From Cardiobacteriaceae bacterium (GTDB lineage Bacteria > Pseudomonadota > Gammaproteobacteria > Cardiobacteriales > Cardiobacteriaceae), in the NCBI GenBank assembly GCA_030529365.1, contig JAUMXB010000011.1:1-64000 (forward strand): a stretch of DNA of 64,000 bases, written 5' to 3'. The notes below the pieces were generated by a model that had not been told where the DNA came from, did no database searches, and worked only from the letters and a program-made list of their open reading frames with translations. This document shows positions 19,451 to 30,741 of the stretch, in pieces. Every line of letters starts with the position of its first letter. Position 1 is the stretch's first letter. The translations under genes were made by a program, and so were the position numbers.

Positions 19451-19468
19451 TTCCATCCCGGAGATCCC

Positions 19469-20914
19469 ATGAAAATCCTTCACGTCTGCTCGGAAATGTA
19501 TCCCCTCCTGAAAACCGGCGGCCTTGCCGACGTGATGGGCGCCCTGCCTCATGCCCTGCAAGCGGCGGGAGAGGACGCGCGCGTCCTCATGCCCTGCTAC
19601 CCCGCAGTGGCCCGCGCCGTTGGCCATACCAGCGTTGTCTGCGTGCGCGAAACCTTTGCCGGCACCATCACCCTGCGCCATACCAACCATCACGGCGTGA
19701 ACCTCTATCTCCTCGATGCCCCGCAGCTCTACGCCCGCGAAGGCAATCCCTATCACGACCCGCACTACGCCGACTACACCGACAACTACAAGCGCTTCGC
19801 CCTCCTGGGCTATATCGCCGCGCAGCTCGCCGAAGGGCTGGATGACTGGTGGGGGCGCGCCGACATCCTCCATGCCCACGACTGGCAGGCAGGACTTGCC
19901 TGCGCCTACCTGAAACACTGGAACAGCCCGGTCAAAAGCGTCTTCACCATCCACAACATCGCCTACCCCGGCCGCTTCCAGGCGCACCATCTCGCCGAAA
20001 TCGGCCTGCCGTGGAGCATGTATGCCACCGACGGCCTGGAGTTTCACGGGGAAATCTCCTACCTCAAGGCCGGCCTCTATTACGCCGACGCCATCACTAC
20101 CGTCAGCCCCACCTATGCGCGGGAAATCACGCACCCCGACTCGGGCTACGGATTCGACGGCCTGCTGGCCACGCGCAGTGCGGAAGGCCGCGTGCACGGC
20201 ATTTTGAACGGCGTCGATGATTTCGTGTGGAATCCGGCCAGCGACAGCGCCATCGCCGAAAACTACACCGTCACGACGCAAAAAACCGGCAAGGCTGCCA
20301 ACAAGAAAGCCCTGCAAAACATTTTCGGCCTGCCTGAAAAAGCGGATGCCCTGCTCATGATCATGGTCACCCGCCTCACCCCGCAAAAAGGCGCGGATCT
20401 GGTCTTGCAAGCGCTTGAGAGCCTGATGGGCGACAATATCCAGCTCGCCGTCCTCGGCAGCGGCGAACCGGCGCTGCAACAGGCATTCCAGCAAGCGGCA
20501 GCACGCCATCCCGACAACATCGGCGTGCGTATCGGCTATGACGAAGCGCTTTCCCACCAAATGATGGCCGGCGGCGACATCATCCTCGTGCCCAGCCGCT
20601 TCGAGCCTTGCGGCCTCACCCAGCTCTACGGCCTGAAGTACGGCACCTTGCCGCTGGTGCGCCATACCGGCGGACTCGCCGATACCGTCATCGACAGCCA
20701 TGCGGATACCATTGCCGACCGCACCGCCACCGGCTTCGTCTTTGCCCATGCCGATGCCAATGATTTGCGCCATGCCTGCCAGCGCGCCCTTGATCTCTGG
20801 CAACAACCGCGAAGCTGGCAAAGCGTGCGCGAAAACGCCATGCGCCAGGATTTCGGCTGGGCACGCGCGGCCACCGCCTATCAAAAGCTTTATCAGACAC
20901 TCATCAACCAGTAG
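19469..20914 (+). CDS. glgA: Glycogen synthase (ADP-glucose)
   Basis: 481 aa, GT5 family. It adds glucose from ADP-glucose to alpha-1,4 glucan. N-terminal [27 protein letters not shown] carries the KTGGL nucleotide-sugar loop. [11 protein letters not shown] and the C-terminal [31 protein letters not shown] carry the catalytic EPCG motif. The terminal part overlaps no real gene, and glgP begins 40 bp on. Confidence 0.97.
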   Translation: MKILHVCSEMYPLLKTGGLADVMGALPHALQAAGEDARVLMPCYPAVARAVGHTSVVCVRETFAGTITLRHTNHHGVNLYLLDAPQLYAREGNPYHDPHYADYTDNYKRFALLGYIAAQLAEGLDDWWGRADILHAHDWQAGLACAYLKHWNSPVKSVFTIHNIAYPGRFQAHHLAEIGLPWSMYATDGLEFHGEISYLKAGLYYADAITTVSPTYAREITHPDSGYGFDGLLATRSAEGRVHGILNGVDDFVWNPASDSAIAENYTVTTQKTGKAANKKALQNIFGLPEKADALLMIMVTRLTPQKGADLVLQALESLMGDNIQLAVLGSGEPALQQAFQQAAARHPDNIGVRIGYDEALSHQMMAGGDIILVPSRFEPCGLTQLYGLKYGTLPLVRHTGGLADTVIDSHADTIADRTATGFVFAHADANDLRHACQRALDLWQQPRSWQSVRENAMRQDFGWARAATAYQKLYQTLINQ

Positions 20915-20954
20915 AATGGCGCACTTTTTCAGCGAATTAGCAGGAGAATCCGAC

Positions 20955-23447
20955 ATGGGTAATGCCTTGTCCGAAAAACGTCTCAGTCCCGAGCACATCC
21001 AAAACATAAAGGATGCCATTGTTCACAAAATGATTTTTGCGCTCGGCAGCGAGCCGCGCGAAGCCAGCCCGCGCAGCTGGCTGCATGCCGCCATGCGCGT
21101 CGTGCGCGACATCACCACGGAAAACTGGCTGCAAACCAAAAGGCTGCAACGCGCCAACGGCACCCGTCGCGTCTATTACCTTTCCATGGAATACCTGATG
21201 GGCCGCACCTTCTCCAACGCCACCATCGCCGAAGAGCTCTACGAGGTGATGAAAGCGGCGCTTGCGGAAATGGGGCAGGATTTTGACGCGCTGGTTGCCG
21301 AAGAACGCGACCCCGGCCTCGGCAACGGTGGCCTCGGGCGACTTGCCGCCTGCTTTTTGGACAGCATGGCCGCCATGCGCCTGCCCGCCACCGGCTACGG
21401 CATCCGCTACGAATACGGCATGTTCCGCCAGGAAATCCGCAATGGCGAGCAGATCGAGCATCCGGACGACTGGCTGGAGCAGGAAGTCGGCTGGCCTTAT
21501 GTACGCCCGGGCAAGCGCTATCAAATCTGTTTCGGCGGCCACGTCTGGCAGGACGGACGCCACATGCGCTGGCAACCGGCAGAAGAAATCATCGCCATCG
21601 GCCACGACCACCTCATCCCCGGCTACGGCAACAACACTGCCAACACCCTGCGCCTGTGGTCGGCACACGCGGGCAACAACGTCTTCGACCTCGCCAACTT
21701 CAACCGCGGCGACTACTTCGCCGCCATGATGCAGCAAAACCTCTCGGAGAACGTCTCTCGCGTCCTCTATCCCGATGATTCCACGCACAGCGGCCGCGAC
21801 CTGCGCCTGCGCCAGGAATATTTCCTCTGCTCCGCCTCCCTGCAAGACATCATCCGCCGCCACGAACAGGATTTCGGCAGCTGCCGCAACCTCGCCGACA
21901 AAGTCGCCATCCACCTGAACGACACCCACCCGACCCTCGCCATTCCCGAACTCATGCGCATCCTCATGGACGAGAAAGGCTATACCTGGGCGCAGGCATG
22001 GAGCATGACGCGACGCATCTTCTCCTACACCAACCACACCCTGATGAGCGAAGCGCTGGAAACCTGGCCGGTGGACATGCTCGGCGCCATCCTGCCGCGC
22101 CATCTGCAAATCATCTTTGAAATCAACGATTGGTTCCTCGCCGAAGTGCGCATGTCCTTCCCCAACGACGAAGACCTCGTGCGCCGCGTCTCCATCATCG
22201 ACGAATACGGCGGCCGCAAGGTCCGCATGGCATGGCTCGCGGTGATTGCCTCGCACAAGGTCAACGGCGTGGCGAAAATCCATTCCGATCTCATGGTGCA
22301 ATCCATCTTTGCCGACTTTGCCAAGATCTATCCCAACCGCTTCACCAACGTCACTAACGGCGTCACGCCGCGGCGCTGGATCGGCATTGCCAACCGCGGC
22401 CTTGCCGAACTTATCGACAAGCACATCGGCAGCGACTGGCGTACCGACCTGCCGCAGCTTGCCAGGCTGAAAGCGCTTGCCGACGATGAAGACTTCCAGC
22501 AAGCTGTAATGACTGTCAAATACGACAACAAGCGCCGTCTCGCCGAATACATCGAGCAAACGCTCGGCATCGCCATCAATCCCGAAGCGCTTTTCGACGT
22601 GCAAATCAAGCGCATCCACGAATACAAACGGCAAGTCCTGAACGTGCTGCACATCGTCACCCTCTACAACCGCATCCTGAAAAACCCGGATGCCGACTGG
22701 CAGCCGCGCGTTTTCATCTTCGCCGGCAAGGCGGCAAGCGCCTACTATGCGGCGAAGAAAATCATCCGCCTCATCAACGATGTCGCCAAAGTCATCAACA
22801 ACGACAGCCGCATCCGCGACCTCATCAAAGTCGTCTTCATCCCCAACTACGGCGTGAGCCTCGCCCAGCTCATCATCCCCGCCGCCGACCTTTCCGAGCA
22901 GATTTCGCTCGCCGGCACCGAAGCCTCCGGCACCTCCAACATGAAATTTGCCCTGAACGGCGCGCTCACCATCGGCACGCTGGATGGCGCCAACGTGGAA
23001 ATCCTCGAAGCCGTCGGCGAAGAGCACATCCACATCTTCGGCAACACCGTCGAAGAAGTCGAAAAACTGCGCAAAAACGGCTACTCGCCCTTCAGCTACA
23101 TCGAAAAAGACCCGGAATTGCAGGAAATCGTCACGCAAATCTCCGTCGGCACCTTCTCGCCCGACGAGCCCTCGCGTTACCACGACGTCCTCTCGCCCAT
23201 CGGCGACTATTACCAGGTGCTGGCCGACTACCGCAGCTACGTTGACACCCAGGACAAAGTCAGCGCCGCCTACGGAGACGGCAAAGGCTGGGCGAAATCC
23301 GCCATCCTCAACATCGCCGGCATGGGCTACTTCTCCTCCGACCGCTCCGTCATGGACTACGCCCGCCACATCTGGAACATCGAACCCATGGACGACATCC
23401 AGGCCGAAAACGGCCGCTTCGTCAGCGACACCCTGAAAAGCCTGTGA
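20955..23447 (+). CDS. glgP: Glycogen/maltodextrin phosphorylase
   Basis: 830 aa from the ATG at 20955, preceded by AGGAGA. The frame is open from 20700, but that part lies inside glgA. It releases glucose 1-phosphate from glycogen. Motifs are [40 protein letters not shown] and the PLP-Lys region [28 protein letters not shown]. It is the last gene of the cluster. Confidence 0.97.
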   Translation: MGNALSEKRLSPEHIQNIKDAIVHKMIFALGSEPREASPRSWLHAAMRVVRDITTENWLQTKRLQRANGTRRVYYLSMEYLMGRTFSNATIAEELYEVMKAALAEMGQDFDALVAEERDPGLGNGGLGRLAACFLDSMAAMRLPATGYGIRYEYGMFRQEIRNGEQIEHPDDWLEQEVGWPYVRPGKRYQICFGGHVWQDGRHMRWQPAEEIIAIGHDHLIPGYGNNTANTLRLWSAHAGNNVFDLANFNRGDYFAAMMQQNLSENVSRVLYPDDSTHSGRDLRLRQEYFLCSASLQDIIRRHEQDFGSCRNLADKVAIHLNDTHPTLAIPELMRILMDEKGYTWAQAWSMTRRIFSYTNHTLMSEALETWPVDMLGAILPRHLQIIFEINDWFLAEVRMSFPNDEDLVRRVSIIDEYGGRKVRMAWLAVIASHKVNGVAKIHSDLMVQSIFADFAKIYPNRFTNVTNGVTPRRWIGIANRGLAELIDKHIGSDWRTDLPQLARLKALADDEDFQQAVMTVKYDNKRRLAEYIEQTLGIAINPEALFDVQIKRIHEYKRQVLNVLHIVTLYNRILKNPDADWQPRVFIFAGKAASAYYAAKKIIRLINDVAKVINNDSRIRDLIKVVFIPNYGVSLAQLIIPAADLSEQISLAGTEASGTSNMKFALNGALTIGTLDGANVEILEAVGEEHIHIFGNTVEEVEKLRKNGYSPFSYIEKDPELQEIVTQISVGTFSPDEPSRYHDVLSPIGDYYQVLADYRSYVDTQDKVSAAYGDGKGWAKSAILNIAGMGYFSSDRSVMDYARHIWNIEPMDDIQAENGRFVSDTLKSL

Positions 23448-23451
23448 TGTC

Positions 23452-23664
23452 TTGGGCCTATTGATAATTGATGCCTTGATGCAATGAATCTCAAATAAAT
23501 CAGCGAATGAGAGCCCCTCCCCCTCGAGGGGGAGGGGTTGGGGACTCGAAGAGCTGCGGAGCAGAGAGGGGGATAAAAGAAAGCAGTTAGCGACAAAACC
23601 TTCAATATTTAAACTCCCTTCTGGAATCCCGCAAACTTCGCTCGATAATTGTCAACACCCCCTA
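23452..23664. mobile_element. MITE-like element, family A, copy 2
   Basis: About 213 bp with ends TTGGGCCTATTGATAATT and ATAATTGTCAACACCCCCTAA, and an interior closely similar to copy 1 (CCCCTCGAGGGGGAGGGGTTGG, GAGCTGCGGAGCAGAGAG). It begins 5 bp after the glgP stop. Confidence 0.72.
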
Positions 23665-23852
23665 ACCATTCAACCCAAAAACTGCAATAATTTTCAAACA
23701 ACGGCAAGCTGGTGGTTCGCGACAAGCGAACCCCGGCGCAGATGACAAAAGCGTTGGCGTTGGGCAAAGCCTCATCCCAACCGCTGCACTGAGGGTTTAT
23801 GGGAGATGATTTGCAGGTTTTCAGGCTGAATGACCATATTTCACAAAACAAT
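23665..23852. other. Non-coding gap between MITE A2 and palindrome copy 6
   Basis: About 190 bp without a credible gene. It has a perfect small hairpin, GGTTCGC GACAA GCGAACC, at about 23713-23731 and otherwise nothing recognised. Confidence 0.4.
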
Positions 23853-23940
23853 CAAAAATAGTTACTTTTTACCATAAATAAGCGCTTACGGTGAGAAAAT
23901 TTCTCACGAAAAGCGCTTGATCATGAGAAAATTTCTCACG
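23853..23940. repeat. AAGCGCTT palindromic element, copy 6
   Basis: Left arm AAAATAGTTACTTTTTACCA, octamer, GGTGAGAAAATTTCTCAC, octamer. The right module is another GAGAAAATTTCTCAC instead of the outer arm. It ends 20 bp before serC, so it occupies the serC leader. Confidence 0.92.
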
Positions 23941-23960
23941 CAACTCACGAGGACCCTGCC

Positions 23961-25037
23961 ATGCCCCATCGTATCCACAACTTCTGCGCCGGCCCTTGCA
24001 CACTGCCCCTCACCGTGCTGGAAGAAGCCCGGGAAGAACTGCTCGATTTCCAGGGCAGCGGCATGTCCGTCATGGAAATCAGCCATCGCAGCAAACGCTT
24101 TGAACCCCTGCACGAAGAAGCGCTCGCGCTGGCGCAGGAACTGATCGGCGCGCCCGACGACTTCATGCCCCTCTTCCTGCCGGGCGGCGCGCACCAGCAA
24201 TTCGTCATGACCGCCATGAACCTCCTTGCCGACGGCGGCAGCGCCGCTTTTGCCAACAGCGGCGTATGGGCGGAAAAAGCGCTCAAGGAAGCGCAGCGCA
24301 TCGGCAAGGCGCAGGAAATCTGGAGCGGCAGGGAAAGCGGCTTTACCACCCTGCCCGCGCAATTCGCCGCACCGCCTGCCGACAGCCGCTACCTTCATGT
24401 CACCAGCAACGAAACCATCGGCGGCATCCAGTACCGCACCTTCCCGGAAAGCCCGCTGCCCCTCGTCATCGACGCCTCTTCCGACTACTACGCCCGCACC
24501 CTGCCCTGGGAACGCTGCGCCATCGTCTATGGCGGCGCGCAGAAAAACCTCGCGCCCTCCGGCATCGCCGTCGTCTTCGTGCGCCGCGACCTGCTCAAAG
24601 ACCATGCCGGCATCCCCAAATTCCTCACCTACAAAGCCCATGCTGACGCCAACAGCCTCTACAACACCCCGCCCACCTGGCAAATCTACCTGCTCGGCAA
24701 AGTCCTGCACTGGATGAAAGCACAAGGCGGCGTTGCCCGCTTCGAAGAAAAAAGCATCGAAAAATCATCGCTGCTTTACGACTATCTCGACCAAAGCGCC
24801 TTCTACCGCAACGACATCGCCCCCGAATACCGCTCGCGCACCAACGTCATCTTCCGCACCCCCACAGAAGCGCTTGATACCCGCTTCTGGCAGGAAGCGG
24901 AAAAAGCCGGCCTCTCCGGCCTCAAGGGGCATCGCATCGTCGGCGGCCTGCGCGCCAGTCTGTACAATGCCCTGGAATTGGACAGCGTACGCGCGCTCAT
25001 CGCCTTTATGGAACAATTTGCCCGCGAACACGGCTAG
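23961..25037 (+). CDS. serC: Phosphoserine aminotransferase
   Basis: 358 aa. It converts 3-phosphohydroxypyruvate to phosphoserine (serine pathway) and acts in PLP synthesis. Motifs are NFCAGPCTLPLTVLEEAREELLDFQGSGMSVMEISHRS, VTSNETIGGIQY, DASSDYY, the PLP-Lys region YGGAQKNLAPSG, and the C-terminal HRIVGGLRASLYNALE. The TAG stop (25035-25037) is also the first three bases of MITE family B copy 2, so the native stop may have been replaced. Confidence 0.96.
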   Translation: MPHRIHNFCAGPCTLPLTVLEEAREELLDFQGSGMSVMEISHRSKRFEPLHEEALALAQELIGAPDDFMPLFLPGGAHQQFVMTAMNLLADGGSAAFANSGVWAEKALKEAQRIGKAQEIWSGRESGFTTLPAQFAAPPADSRYLHVTSNETIGGIQYRTFPESPLPLVIDASSDYYARTLPWERCAIVYGGAQKNLAPSGIAVVFVRRDLLKDHAGIPKFLTYKAHADANSLYNTPPTWQIYLLGKVLHWMKAQGGVARFEEKSIEKSSLLYDYLDQSAFYRNDIAPEYRSRTNVIFRTPTEALDTRFWQEAEKAGLSGLKGHRIVGGLRASLYNALELDSVRALIAFMEQFAREHG

Positions 25038-25457
25038 ACCATTTCAAATGTATTTGATGGCGCAACCATGCTTGCTACGAAGTGCCATAAAGCCCCCTGG
25101 GCGCAGCCGCAGGCGCGGGGCTTTTTTGGCGAGATCACGGGCTTGGGTGTTCGAGCGCAGCGAGTTTACAAGCCCGCCGCCAAAAGTCCTGGCGGCTGCG
25201 GAAAACCTGCGCCCGGGGTCGCCTTTCTTTGGGGCCAAAAAACAGGAACACGTCCTTTGGCGAAGCAAAGAAAGTGTTCCTGTTTTGGAACCGGCCGCGC
25301 GGCCGTGAAGCGCAATCTCGAAGAAAACAACCATGTTGAAGAATTTGCCCTGACTCCCCAATCTCATGTTGCAAGCTGTAAACGAGCACCACAAAACAAG
25401 AGCCGCTCACACAAAAGGCAATTGGGATTTCATCAACATTTGAACCCAAAACACTAT
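25035..25457. mobile_element. MITE-like element, family B, copy 2 (enlarged)
   Basis: Left end TAGACCATTTCAAATG. The complement of the right end reads TATAGTGTTTTGGGTTCAAA. The enlarged interior has GGGCGCAGCCG and a long hairpin with AACAGGAACAC / GTGTTCCTGTT arms near 25252-25294. Frames running through it are low-complexity and overlap on both strands, so no gene is called. It ends 11 bp before pyrD. Confidence 0.6.
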
Positions 25458-25468
25458 AGGAACTCCGC

Positions 25469-26473
25469 ATGTACCAACTCATCCGCCCGCTGCTCTTCCG
25501 CATGGATGCCGAAAAGGCCCACAACCTCGCACTCGCCGCGTTAAGCAAAATGCCGCACCTCATGCCCAAACTGCATGGCGGCAAACCCGTCGAATGCATG
25601 GGCCTCACTTTCCCCAACCGCCTGGGGCTGGCCGCCGGTCTCGACAAAAACGGCGAAGCCATCACCGCCTTCGACCGCCTCGGCTTCGGCTTCATCGAAG
25701 TCGGCACCGTTACCCCGCGCCCGCAACCCGGCAACGAACCACCGCGCCTCTTCCGCCTGCCCGAACACCAGGCCATCATCAACCGCATGGGCTTCAACAA
25801 CCTCGGCATCGATGCGCTCACCGACCGCGTGGCCAGCGCCCTGCCCATCAATGCCAAACTCGGCATCAACCTTGGCAAAAACAAAAACACGCCCAACGAA
25901 GAAGCGCTTGCCGACTACCTCACCGGCATCCGGAAAGCCTATTCTTTCGCCGACTACCTCACCATCAACATCTCCTCGCCCAATACCGCCGGCCTGCGCG
26001 ACCTGCAACACGGCGAACACCTGCGCAGCCTGCTCGAAGGCATCAAGAAAGAACAGGCGAAAATGCACGCGCAACTGCGCCGCTACGTGCCCATCGTCGT
26101 GAAAATCGCGCCCGACCTCACCAGCGCCGAACTCTATCCCATCCTCGACAGCATCGCCGAAGCCGGCATGGACGGCCTCATCGCCACCAACACCACGCTC
26201 GACAAAAGCGCCGTTGCCAGCCATCCGCATGGCGCGGAACAAGGTGGTCTCTCCGGCGCTCCCCTCACCAGACAAAGCACCGCCTTCACCGCCAAAGTCC
26301 GCCGCCATCTGCCCGACATGCCCATCATTGCAGCCGGCGGCGTGATGAGCGCCGCAGACATGGAAGCCAAACTCGATGCCGGTGCCGACCTCGTGCAAAT
26401 CTACACCGGCTTCATCTATCACGGCCCGCCCCTCGTCAAAGCCTGCCTGGAGCGCCTCTCGCACCTGCGCTGA
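25469..26473 (+). CDS. pyrD: Dihydroorotate dehydrogenase (quinone), class 2
   Basis: 334 aa. Membrane-associated flavoenzyme oxidising dihydroorotate to orotate with quinone. The N-terminal amphipathic extension (MYQLIRPLLFRMDAEKAHNLAL) marks class 2. FMN and substrate motifs are GLAAGLDKNGEAI, GTVTPRPQPGN, NRMGFNN, and the catalytic Ser in INISSPNTAGLRDLQ. The C-terminal phosphate loop is AAGGVMS and QIYTGFIYHGP. Confidence 0.97.
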   Translation: MYQLIRPLLFRMDAEKAHNLALAALSKMPHLMPKLHGGKPVECMGLTFPNRLGLAAGLDKNGEAITAFDRLGFGFIEVGTVTPRPQPGNEPPRLFRLPEHQAIINRMGFNNLGIDALTDRVASALPINAKLGINLGKNKNTPNEEALADYLTGIRKAYSFADYLTINISSPNTAGLRDLQHGEHLRSLLEGIKKEQAKMHAQLRRYVPIVVKIAPDLTSAELYPILDSIAEAGMDGLIATNTTLDKSAVASHPHGAEQGGLSGAPLTRQSTAFTAKVRRHLPDMPIIAAGGVMSAADMEAKLDAGADLVQIYTGFIYHGPPLVKACLERLSHLR

Positions 26474-26477
26474 GCAT

Positions 26478-26503
26478 TAGCCCGCTTCCTGCGGGCTATT
26501 TCT
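26478..26503 (+). terminator. Intrinsic terminator of pyrD
   Basis: Stem TAGCCCGC / GCGGGCTA with loop TTCCT, then TTTCT, five bases after the pyrD stop. Confidence 0.8.
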
Positions 26504-26505
26504 AT

Positions 26506-26660
26506 CGCCAGGGGCTATGACAAATAATGCCTTGATGCCATGAATCGCAAATCATGCAACAAATGAAAGCCCCTCTCCATGGAGGGACTCGTCAGAGCTC
26601 GCGAAGAGAGATTGGGGTTCGAGAGAGGGGCACTGTATAGCCATTCAACCTGACAATTCA
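26506..26660. mobile_element. MITE-like element, family A, copy 3 (degraded)
   Basis: The left end CCAGGGGCTATGACAAATAA and GATGCCATGAATC resemble copies 1 and 2. The interior (CCCCTCTCCATGGAGGG, GAGCTCGCGAAGAGAG) matches the interior of family B copy 3 at 48925-49085 better. The right end is only tentatively GACAATTCA. Confidence 0.5.
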
Positions 26661-26680
26661 CAAAAATCGGACGAAACGAA

Positions 26681-26766
26681 CGTAGGCTGGGTTAGCTGCG
26701 CAGCACCGTAACCCAGCGCGATGTTTGAATCTTTTGCTGGGTTACGCTATCGCTAAACCAGCCTGC
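26681..26766. repeat. CGTAGGCTGG...CCAGCCTGCG palindromic repeat
   Basis: Inverted arms of about 10 bases enclose two inverted copies of GCTGGGTTA/TAACCCAGC. It is non-coding and lies in the pyrD / nqrM convergent gap. Confidence 0.65.
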
Positions 26767-26841
26767 GAATGTCGCTTGTTTTCAGGTTAAACAGCTATAT
26801 ATGCAGGTTTTCCGGTTGATAACCGCGCCGAAAAGCCATCG

Positions 26842-26921
26842 AATTTTTATCAAAAAAAGCGCTTATTGTGAGAATATTTCCCACAACAAGCGCTTTGTCA
26901 TGATAAAAAACAACTAATTTA
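26842..26921. repeat. AAGCGCTT palindromic element, copy 7
   Basis: Left arm GAATTTTTATCA is short. Two octamers flank GTGAGAATATTTCCCAC, and the right arm is CATGATAAAAAACAACTA. It ends at the nqrM stop codon region, between convergent pyrD and nqrM. Confidence 0.88.
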
Positions 26922-27149
26922 CGGCTTGTAATGTTTGACGCCATGATCCACAGAAGCGGATGACGGCTTCCCGCCATCTTGCTGCGCTTCGTTGGCGCAC
27001 ACGTCGGTGCAGCCGCAGGCGCGTTCCACGCCAACGTTGTTCAGGCCGCCACAGCTGCCCTTGAGCGGCGGACGCCCGAAAATCACGCCGATGCCCATGC
27101 CAATGACAACCAGCATCAGTACCACGAATACGGCAATAAACGTTCCCAT
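26919..27149 (-). CDS. nqrM: Na+-NQR maturation protein NqrM
   Basis: 76 aa. One N-terminal membrane helix (FIAVFVVLMLVVIGMGIGVIF) is followed by a Cys-rich segment (GSCGGLNNVG...ACGCTDVC). NqrM is needed to deliver iron for the membrane Fe site between NqrD and NqrE. Its ATG overlaps the apbE stop by one base (TAATG). It closes the nqr operon. Confidence 0.93.
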   Translation of the reverse strand: MGTFIAVFVVLMLVVIGMGIGVIFGRPPLKGSCGGLNNVGVERACGCTDVCANEAQQDGGKPSSASVDHGVKHYKP

Positions 27150-28195
27150 TATTGGCTCTCCTTGATGTTTTCCGCAAAAGCGCGACTGCGTTTGACCACG
27201 AATTCACCCTTTTGGCTTCCGGCGAAGATGAGTTCGACCGCAAGGCCGTGCCTGTCAGCAAAGGCAAGCGCCTGCTCATCGCCCAGCACCATAAGGGCGG
27301 TGGCATAGCCGTCCGCCGTCATGCAGTCGGCGGCGAGCACCGTGGCAGACAGCAGCGACGAGGCGCGCGAATGTCCGCTTTTCGGATCGATGATGTGATA
27401 GGCGACTTCGCCGCCATGCTCGATATAGTTACGGTAATTGCCGGAAGTGGCCATCGCCGGCAAGGCCACATCCATGATGATGATGTTTTGCACCGCTCCT
27501 TTCGCGCCGCTTTGCGGCCGCTCGATACCAACGCGCCACGGCTTGCCGTATTTCTCGCCATAGGCGCGCACTTCGCCGCCGATTTCCACAAGAAAATGCT
27601 GGTAACCGGCATTGCGAATCGTATCTCCCACGGCATCGACGCCATACCCCTTGGCAATAGATGAGAGATCGACGAATACGCCAGGCTCGCGCTTGGCAAG
27701 CCCCGCGTCATCCAGCTGCAATTTGTCATGGCCGACCAGCGCGAGCGCCGCGGCAATCTCTTGCGGCGCGGGTTTGTCAGTGCGCCGTTTGGGGCCAAAT
27801 CCCCAGAGATTGACCAGTGGGCCAACAGTCACATCATAAGCGCCATCGCTTTGCGCGCTGATGGCAAGCGCTTTGCTGAGCACATGGCGCAATTCGGGGC
27901 TGATGGTCTGCGGCGTGGTCGCGCTGCTCCGGTTGAAGCGCATCAGCTCCGAATCCTCGCGATAGGTGGACATTCCGGCATTGACGGCCTCGAGCGTCTC
28001 TTCAATGCGCATTTGCAGGGCGCCACGCGCCTTGTCATCGAGCGCGTGGGCCAATGACACCTGCCAGAAAGTCCCCATGGTTTCGCCGGAGAGCTTCGCA
28101 ACGTTTTGCGGCGAAGCCGTCTCCTTGCAGGCCAAAAGCAAAAACGCTGTTGCCAGAAGCAACAGCGTTTTGAGCGGGTGAATGACAGCCTTCAC
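27149..28195 (-). CDS. apbE: FAD:protein FMN transferase ApbE
   Basis: 348 aa from a GTG at 28195, one base after the nqrF stop. A longer frame to 28249 would overlap nqrF and lacks a signal. The N-terminus VKAVIHPLKTLLLLATAFLLLAC is a lipoprotein signal with the Cys at the lipobox. ApbE covalently attaches FMN to Thr in NqrB and NqrC. Motifs are GETMGTFWQV, MSTYREDSELMRFNRS, DLSSIAKGYGVDAV, VEIGGEVRAYG and ADCMTADGYATALMVLG. Confidence 0.95.
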   Translation of the reverse strand: MKAVIHPLKTLLLLATAFLLLACKETASPQNVAKLSGETMGTFWQVSLAHALDDKARGALQMRIEETLEAVNAGMSTYREDSELMRFNRSSATTPQTISPELRHVLSKALAISAQSDGAYDVTVGPLVNLWGFGPKRRTDKPAPQEIAAALALVGHDKLQLDDAGLAKREPGVFVDLSSIAKGYGVDAVGDTIRNAGYQHFLVEIGGEVRAYGEKYGKPWRVGIERPQSGAKGAVQNIIIMDVALPAMATSGNYRNYIEHGGEVAYHIIDPKSGHSRASSLLSATVLAADCMTADGYATALMVLGDEQALAFADRHGLAVELIFAGSQKGEFVVKRSRAFAENIKESQ

Positions 28196-28196
28196 C

Positions 28197-29414
28197 TTAG
28201 CCTCCGAAATCATCCAGCATGATGTTTTCGTCTTCCACGCCGAGATCATGCAGCATGTTGATGACGGATTTGTTCATGATGGGCGGACCGCACATGTAGT
28301 ATTCGCAGTCTTCCGGTGCCGGATGGTTTTTCAGGTGGTTTTCATAGACCACGTTGTGGATGAAACCGGTAAAGCCATCCCAGTTATCTTCAGGCAACGC
28401 ATCGGAAAGCGCCACGTGCCATTCGAAATTGGGGAACTCCGCCGCCAGTGCATCAAAGTCTTCCTGATAGAAGATTTCCTTTTTCGAACGCGCGCCGTAC
28501 CAGAAAGTGATCTTGCGCTTGGTGCCGATGCGCTTCAGCTGGTCGAAAATGTGCGAGCGCATCGGAGCCATGCCCGCGCCGCCGCCGATAAAGACCATCT
28601 CGGCATCGGTATCCTTGGCAAAGAATTCGCCGAAGGGCCCGGAAATGGTGACCTTGTCGCCCGGCTTCAGGTTGAAGATGTAGCTCGACATGATGCCCGG
28701 CTTCGCTTCCGGCACATTGGGTGGCGGACTTGCGATACGCACGTTCAGCATGATGATGCCTTCTTCGAGCGGATAGTTGGCCATCGAATAGGCGCGCACC
28801 GTGTCTTCCGTATTGACCGCTTCGATCTTGAAGAGCCCAAACTTCTCCCAGTCGCCGCGATACTGCTCTTCGATGTCGAAGTCGCTGTATTTCAGGCTGT
28901 AGGGCGGGCATTCGATCTGAATATAGCCACCAGCGCGGAATGGCACCGATTCGCCATCGGGAATTTTCAGCTTCAGTTCCTTGATGAAAGTGGCCTTGTT
29001 GTCATTGGAAATAACGGTGCATTCCCACTTCTTCACGCCGAATACGGCCTCATCCACTTCCACTTGCATATCGCCCTTCACTGCAACCTGGCAGGACAAG
29101 CGCTCGCCTTCGCGCGCTTCGCGCTTGCTGATGTGGCTGAGTTCGGTGGGTAGGATTTCACCGCCGCCTTCTTTCACCTTGACTTTGCACTGGCCACAGC
29201 TGCCGCCACCGCCACAGGCAGAGGATACATAGATGCCGCCTTCGGCCAAAGCGCCCAAGAGCTTGCCGCCGGCCGGCAATTTGATCTCTTTCTCGCCGTT
29301 TACCGTGATCGTCACATCTCCTTCCGGCACCAGCCATTTGCGCGCGAGCAAAATCACGGCGGACAAGAGCAGCACCAGTCCGGTGAAGATCACAACCCCA
29401 TAAATCAATTCCAT
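28197..29414 (-). CDS. nqrF: Na+-translocating NADH:quinone reductase subunit F
   Basis: 405 aa. This subunit takes electrons from NADH. After an N-terminal membrane helix ([19 protein letters not shown]) comes a 2Fe-2S ferredoxin domain ([17 protein letters not shown] and a later Cys in RLSCQVAV), then the FAD domain ([11 protein letters not shown]) and the NADH domain ([24 protein letters not shown]). It follows nqrE in the operon. Confidence 0.97.
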   Translation of the reverse strand: MELIYGVVIFTGLVLLLSAVILLARKWLVPEGDVTITVNGEKEIKLPAGGKLLGALAEGGIYVSSACGGGGSCGQCKVKVKEGGGEILPTELSHISKREAREGERLSCQVAVKGDMQVEVDEAVFGVKKWECTVISNDNKATFIKELKLKIPDGESVPFRAGGYIQIECPPYSLKYSDFDIEEQYRGDWEKFGLFKIEAVNTEDTVRAYSMANYPLEEGIIMLNVRIASPPPNVPEAKPGIMSSYIFNLKPGDKVTISGPFGEFFAKDTDAEMVFIGGGAGMAPMRSHIFDQLKRIGTKRKITFWYGARSKKEIFYQEDFDALAAEFPNFEWHVALSDALPEDNWDGFTGFIHNVVYENHLKNHPAPEDCEYYMCGPPIMNKSVINMLHDLGVEDENIMLDDFGG

Positions 29415-29432
29415 GTTTGTTTTCTCCCGAAA

Positions 29433-30044
29433 TTACAGCTGGATGCCGGAGAACGACATAAAGCCGAGCGCCATCAGACCTGCGGTGATGAAGGTGATGC
29501 CCAGGCCTTCCAGACCTTTGGGCACATCGGCATAGCGCATCTTTTCACGCACGCCCGCCATCGCCACGATGGCCAGCGCCCAGCCGGTGCCGCTGCCAAA
29601 ACCATAAACCACCGATTCGGCGAAGTTGTAACTGCGCTCAACCATGAAGAGCGAGCCGCCGAGAATGGCGCAATTCACCGTGATCAGTGGCAGGAAGATA
29701 CCGAGGGCGGCATACAGCGACGGCACGTACTTGTCGAGAAACATCTCGAGGATCTGTACCGAGGCGGCGATCATGCCGATATAGGCAATCAGCCCCAGAA
29801 AGCTCAGATTGACATCGAGCCCCAGCGACTTCCACAAGATTGCACCGTCTTTCAACAGATACTGATAAAGCAGGTTATTAAGCGGCAAGGTAATCATCTG
29901 TACGACGATAACGGCAATGCCAAGACCAATAGCGGTAGAGATTTTCTTGGAAACAGCCAAAAAGGTACACATCCCCAAGAAAAAGGACAGTGCCATGTTT
30001 TCGATAAAAATCGATTTGACCGCCAAACTGACGTAATGTTCCAT
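29433..30044 (-). CDS. nqrE: Na+-translocating NADH:quinone reductase subunit E
   Basis: 203 aa, about six membrane helices. NqrE pairs with NqrD and their Cys residues hold an intramembrane iron centre. Recognisable segments are [20 protein letters not shown] and [18 protein letters not shown], which contain the conserved cysteines. Confidence 0.96.
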   Translation of the reverse strand: MEHYVSLAVKSIFIENMALSFFLGMCTFLAVSKKISTAIGLGIAVIVVQMITLPLNNLLYQYLLKDGAILWKSLGLDVNLSFLGLIAYIGMIAASVQILEMFLDKYVPSLYAALGIFLPLITVNCAILGGSLFMVERSYNFAESVVYGFGSGTGWALAIVAMAGVREKMRYADVPKGLEGLGITFITAGLMALGFMSFSGIQL

Positions 30045-30058
30045 GTTCTTTCTCCCGA

Positions 30059-30733
<675 letters not shown>

Positions 30734-30741
30734 ATTGCCTC

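Noticed and set aside
23609-23851. 80-codon minus-strand frame near MITE A2
   Set aside because: It spans the MITE end and a hairpin, with no recognisable domain or ribosome site.
25044-25896. Minus- and plus-strand frames across MITE B copy 2
   Set aside because: They overlap on both strands, are low-complexity and lie in a non-coding inverted-repeat element.
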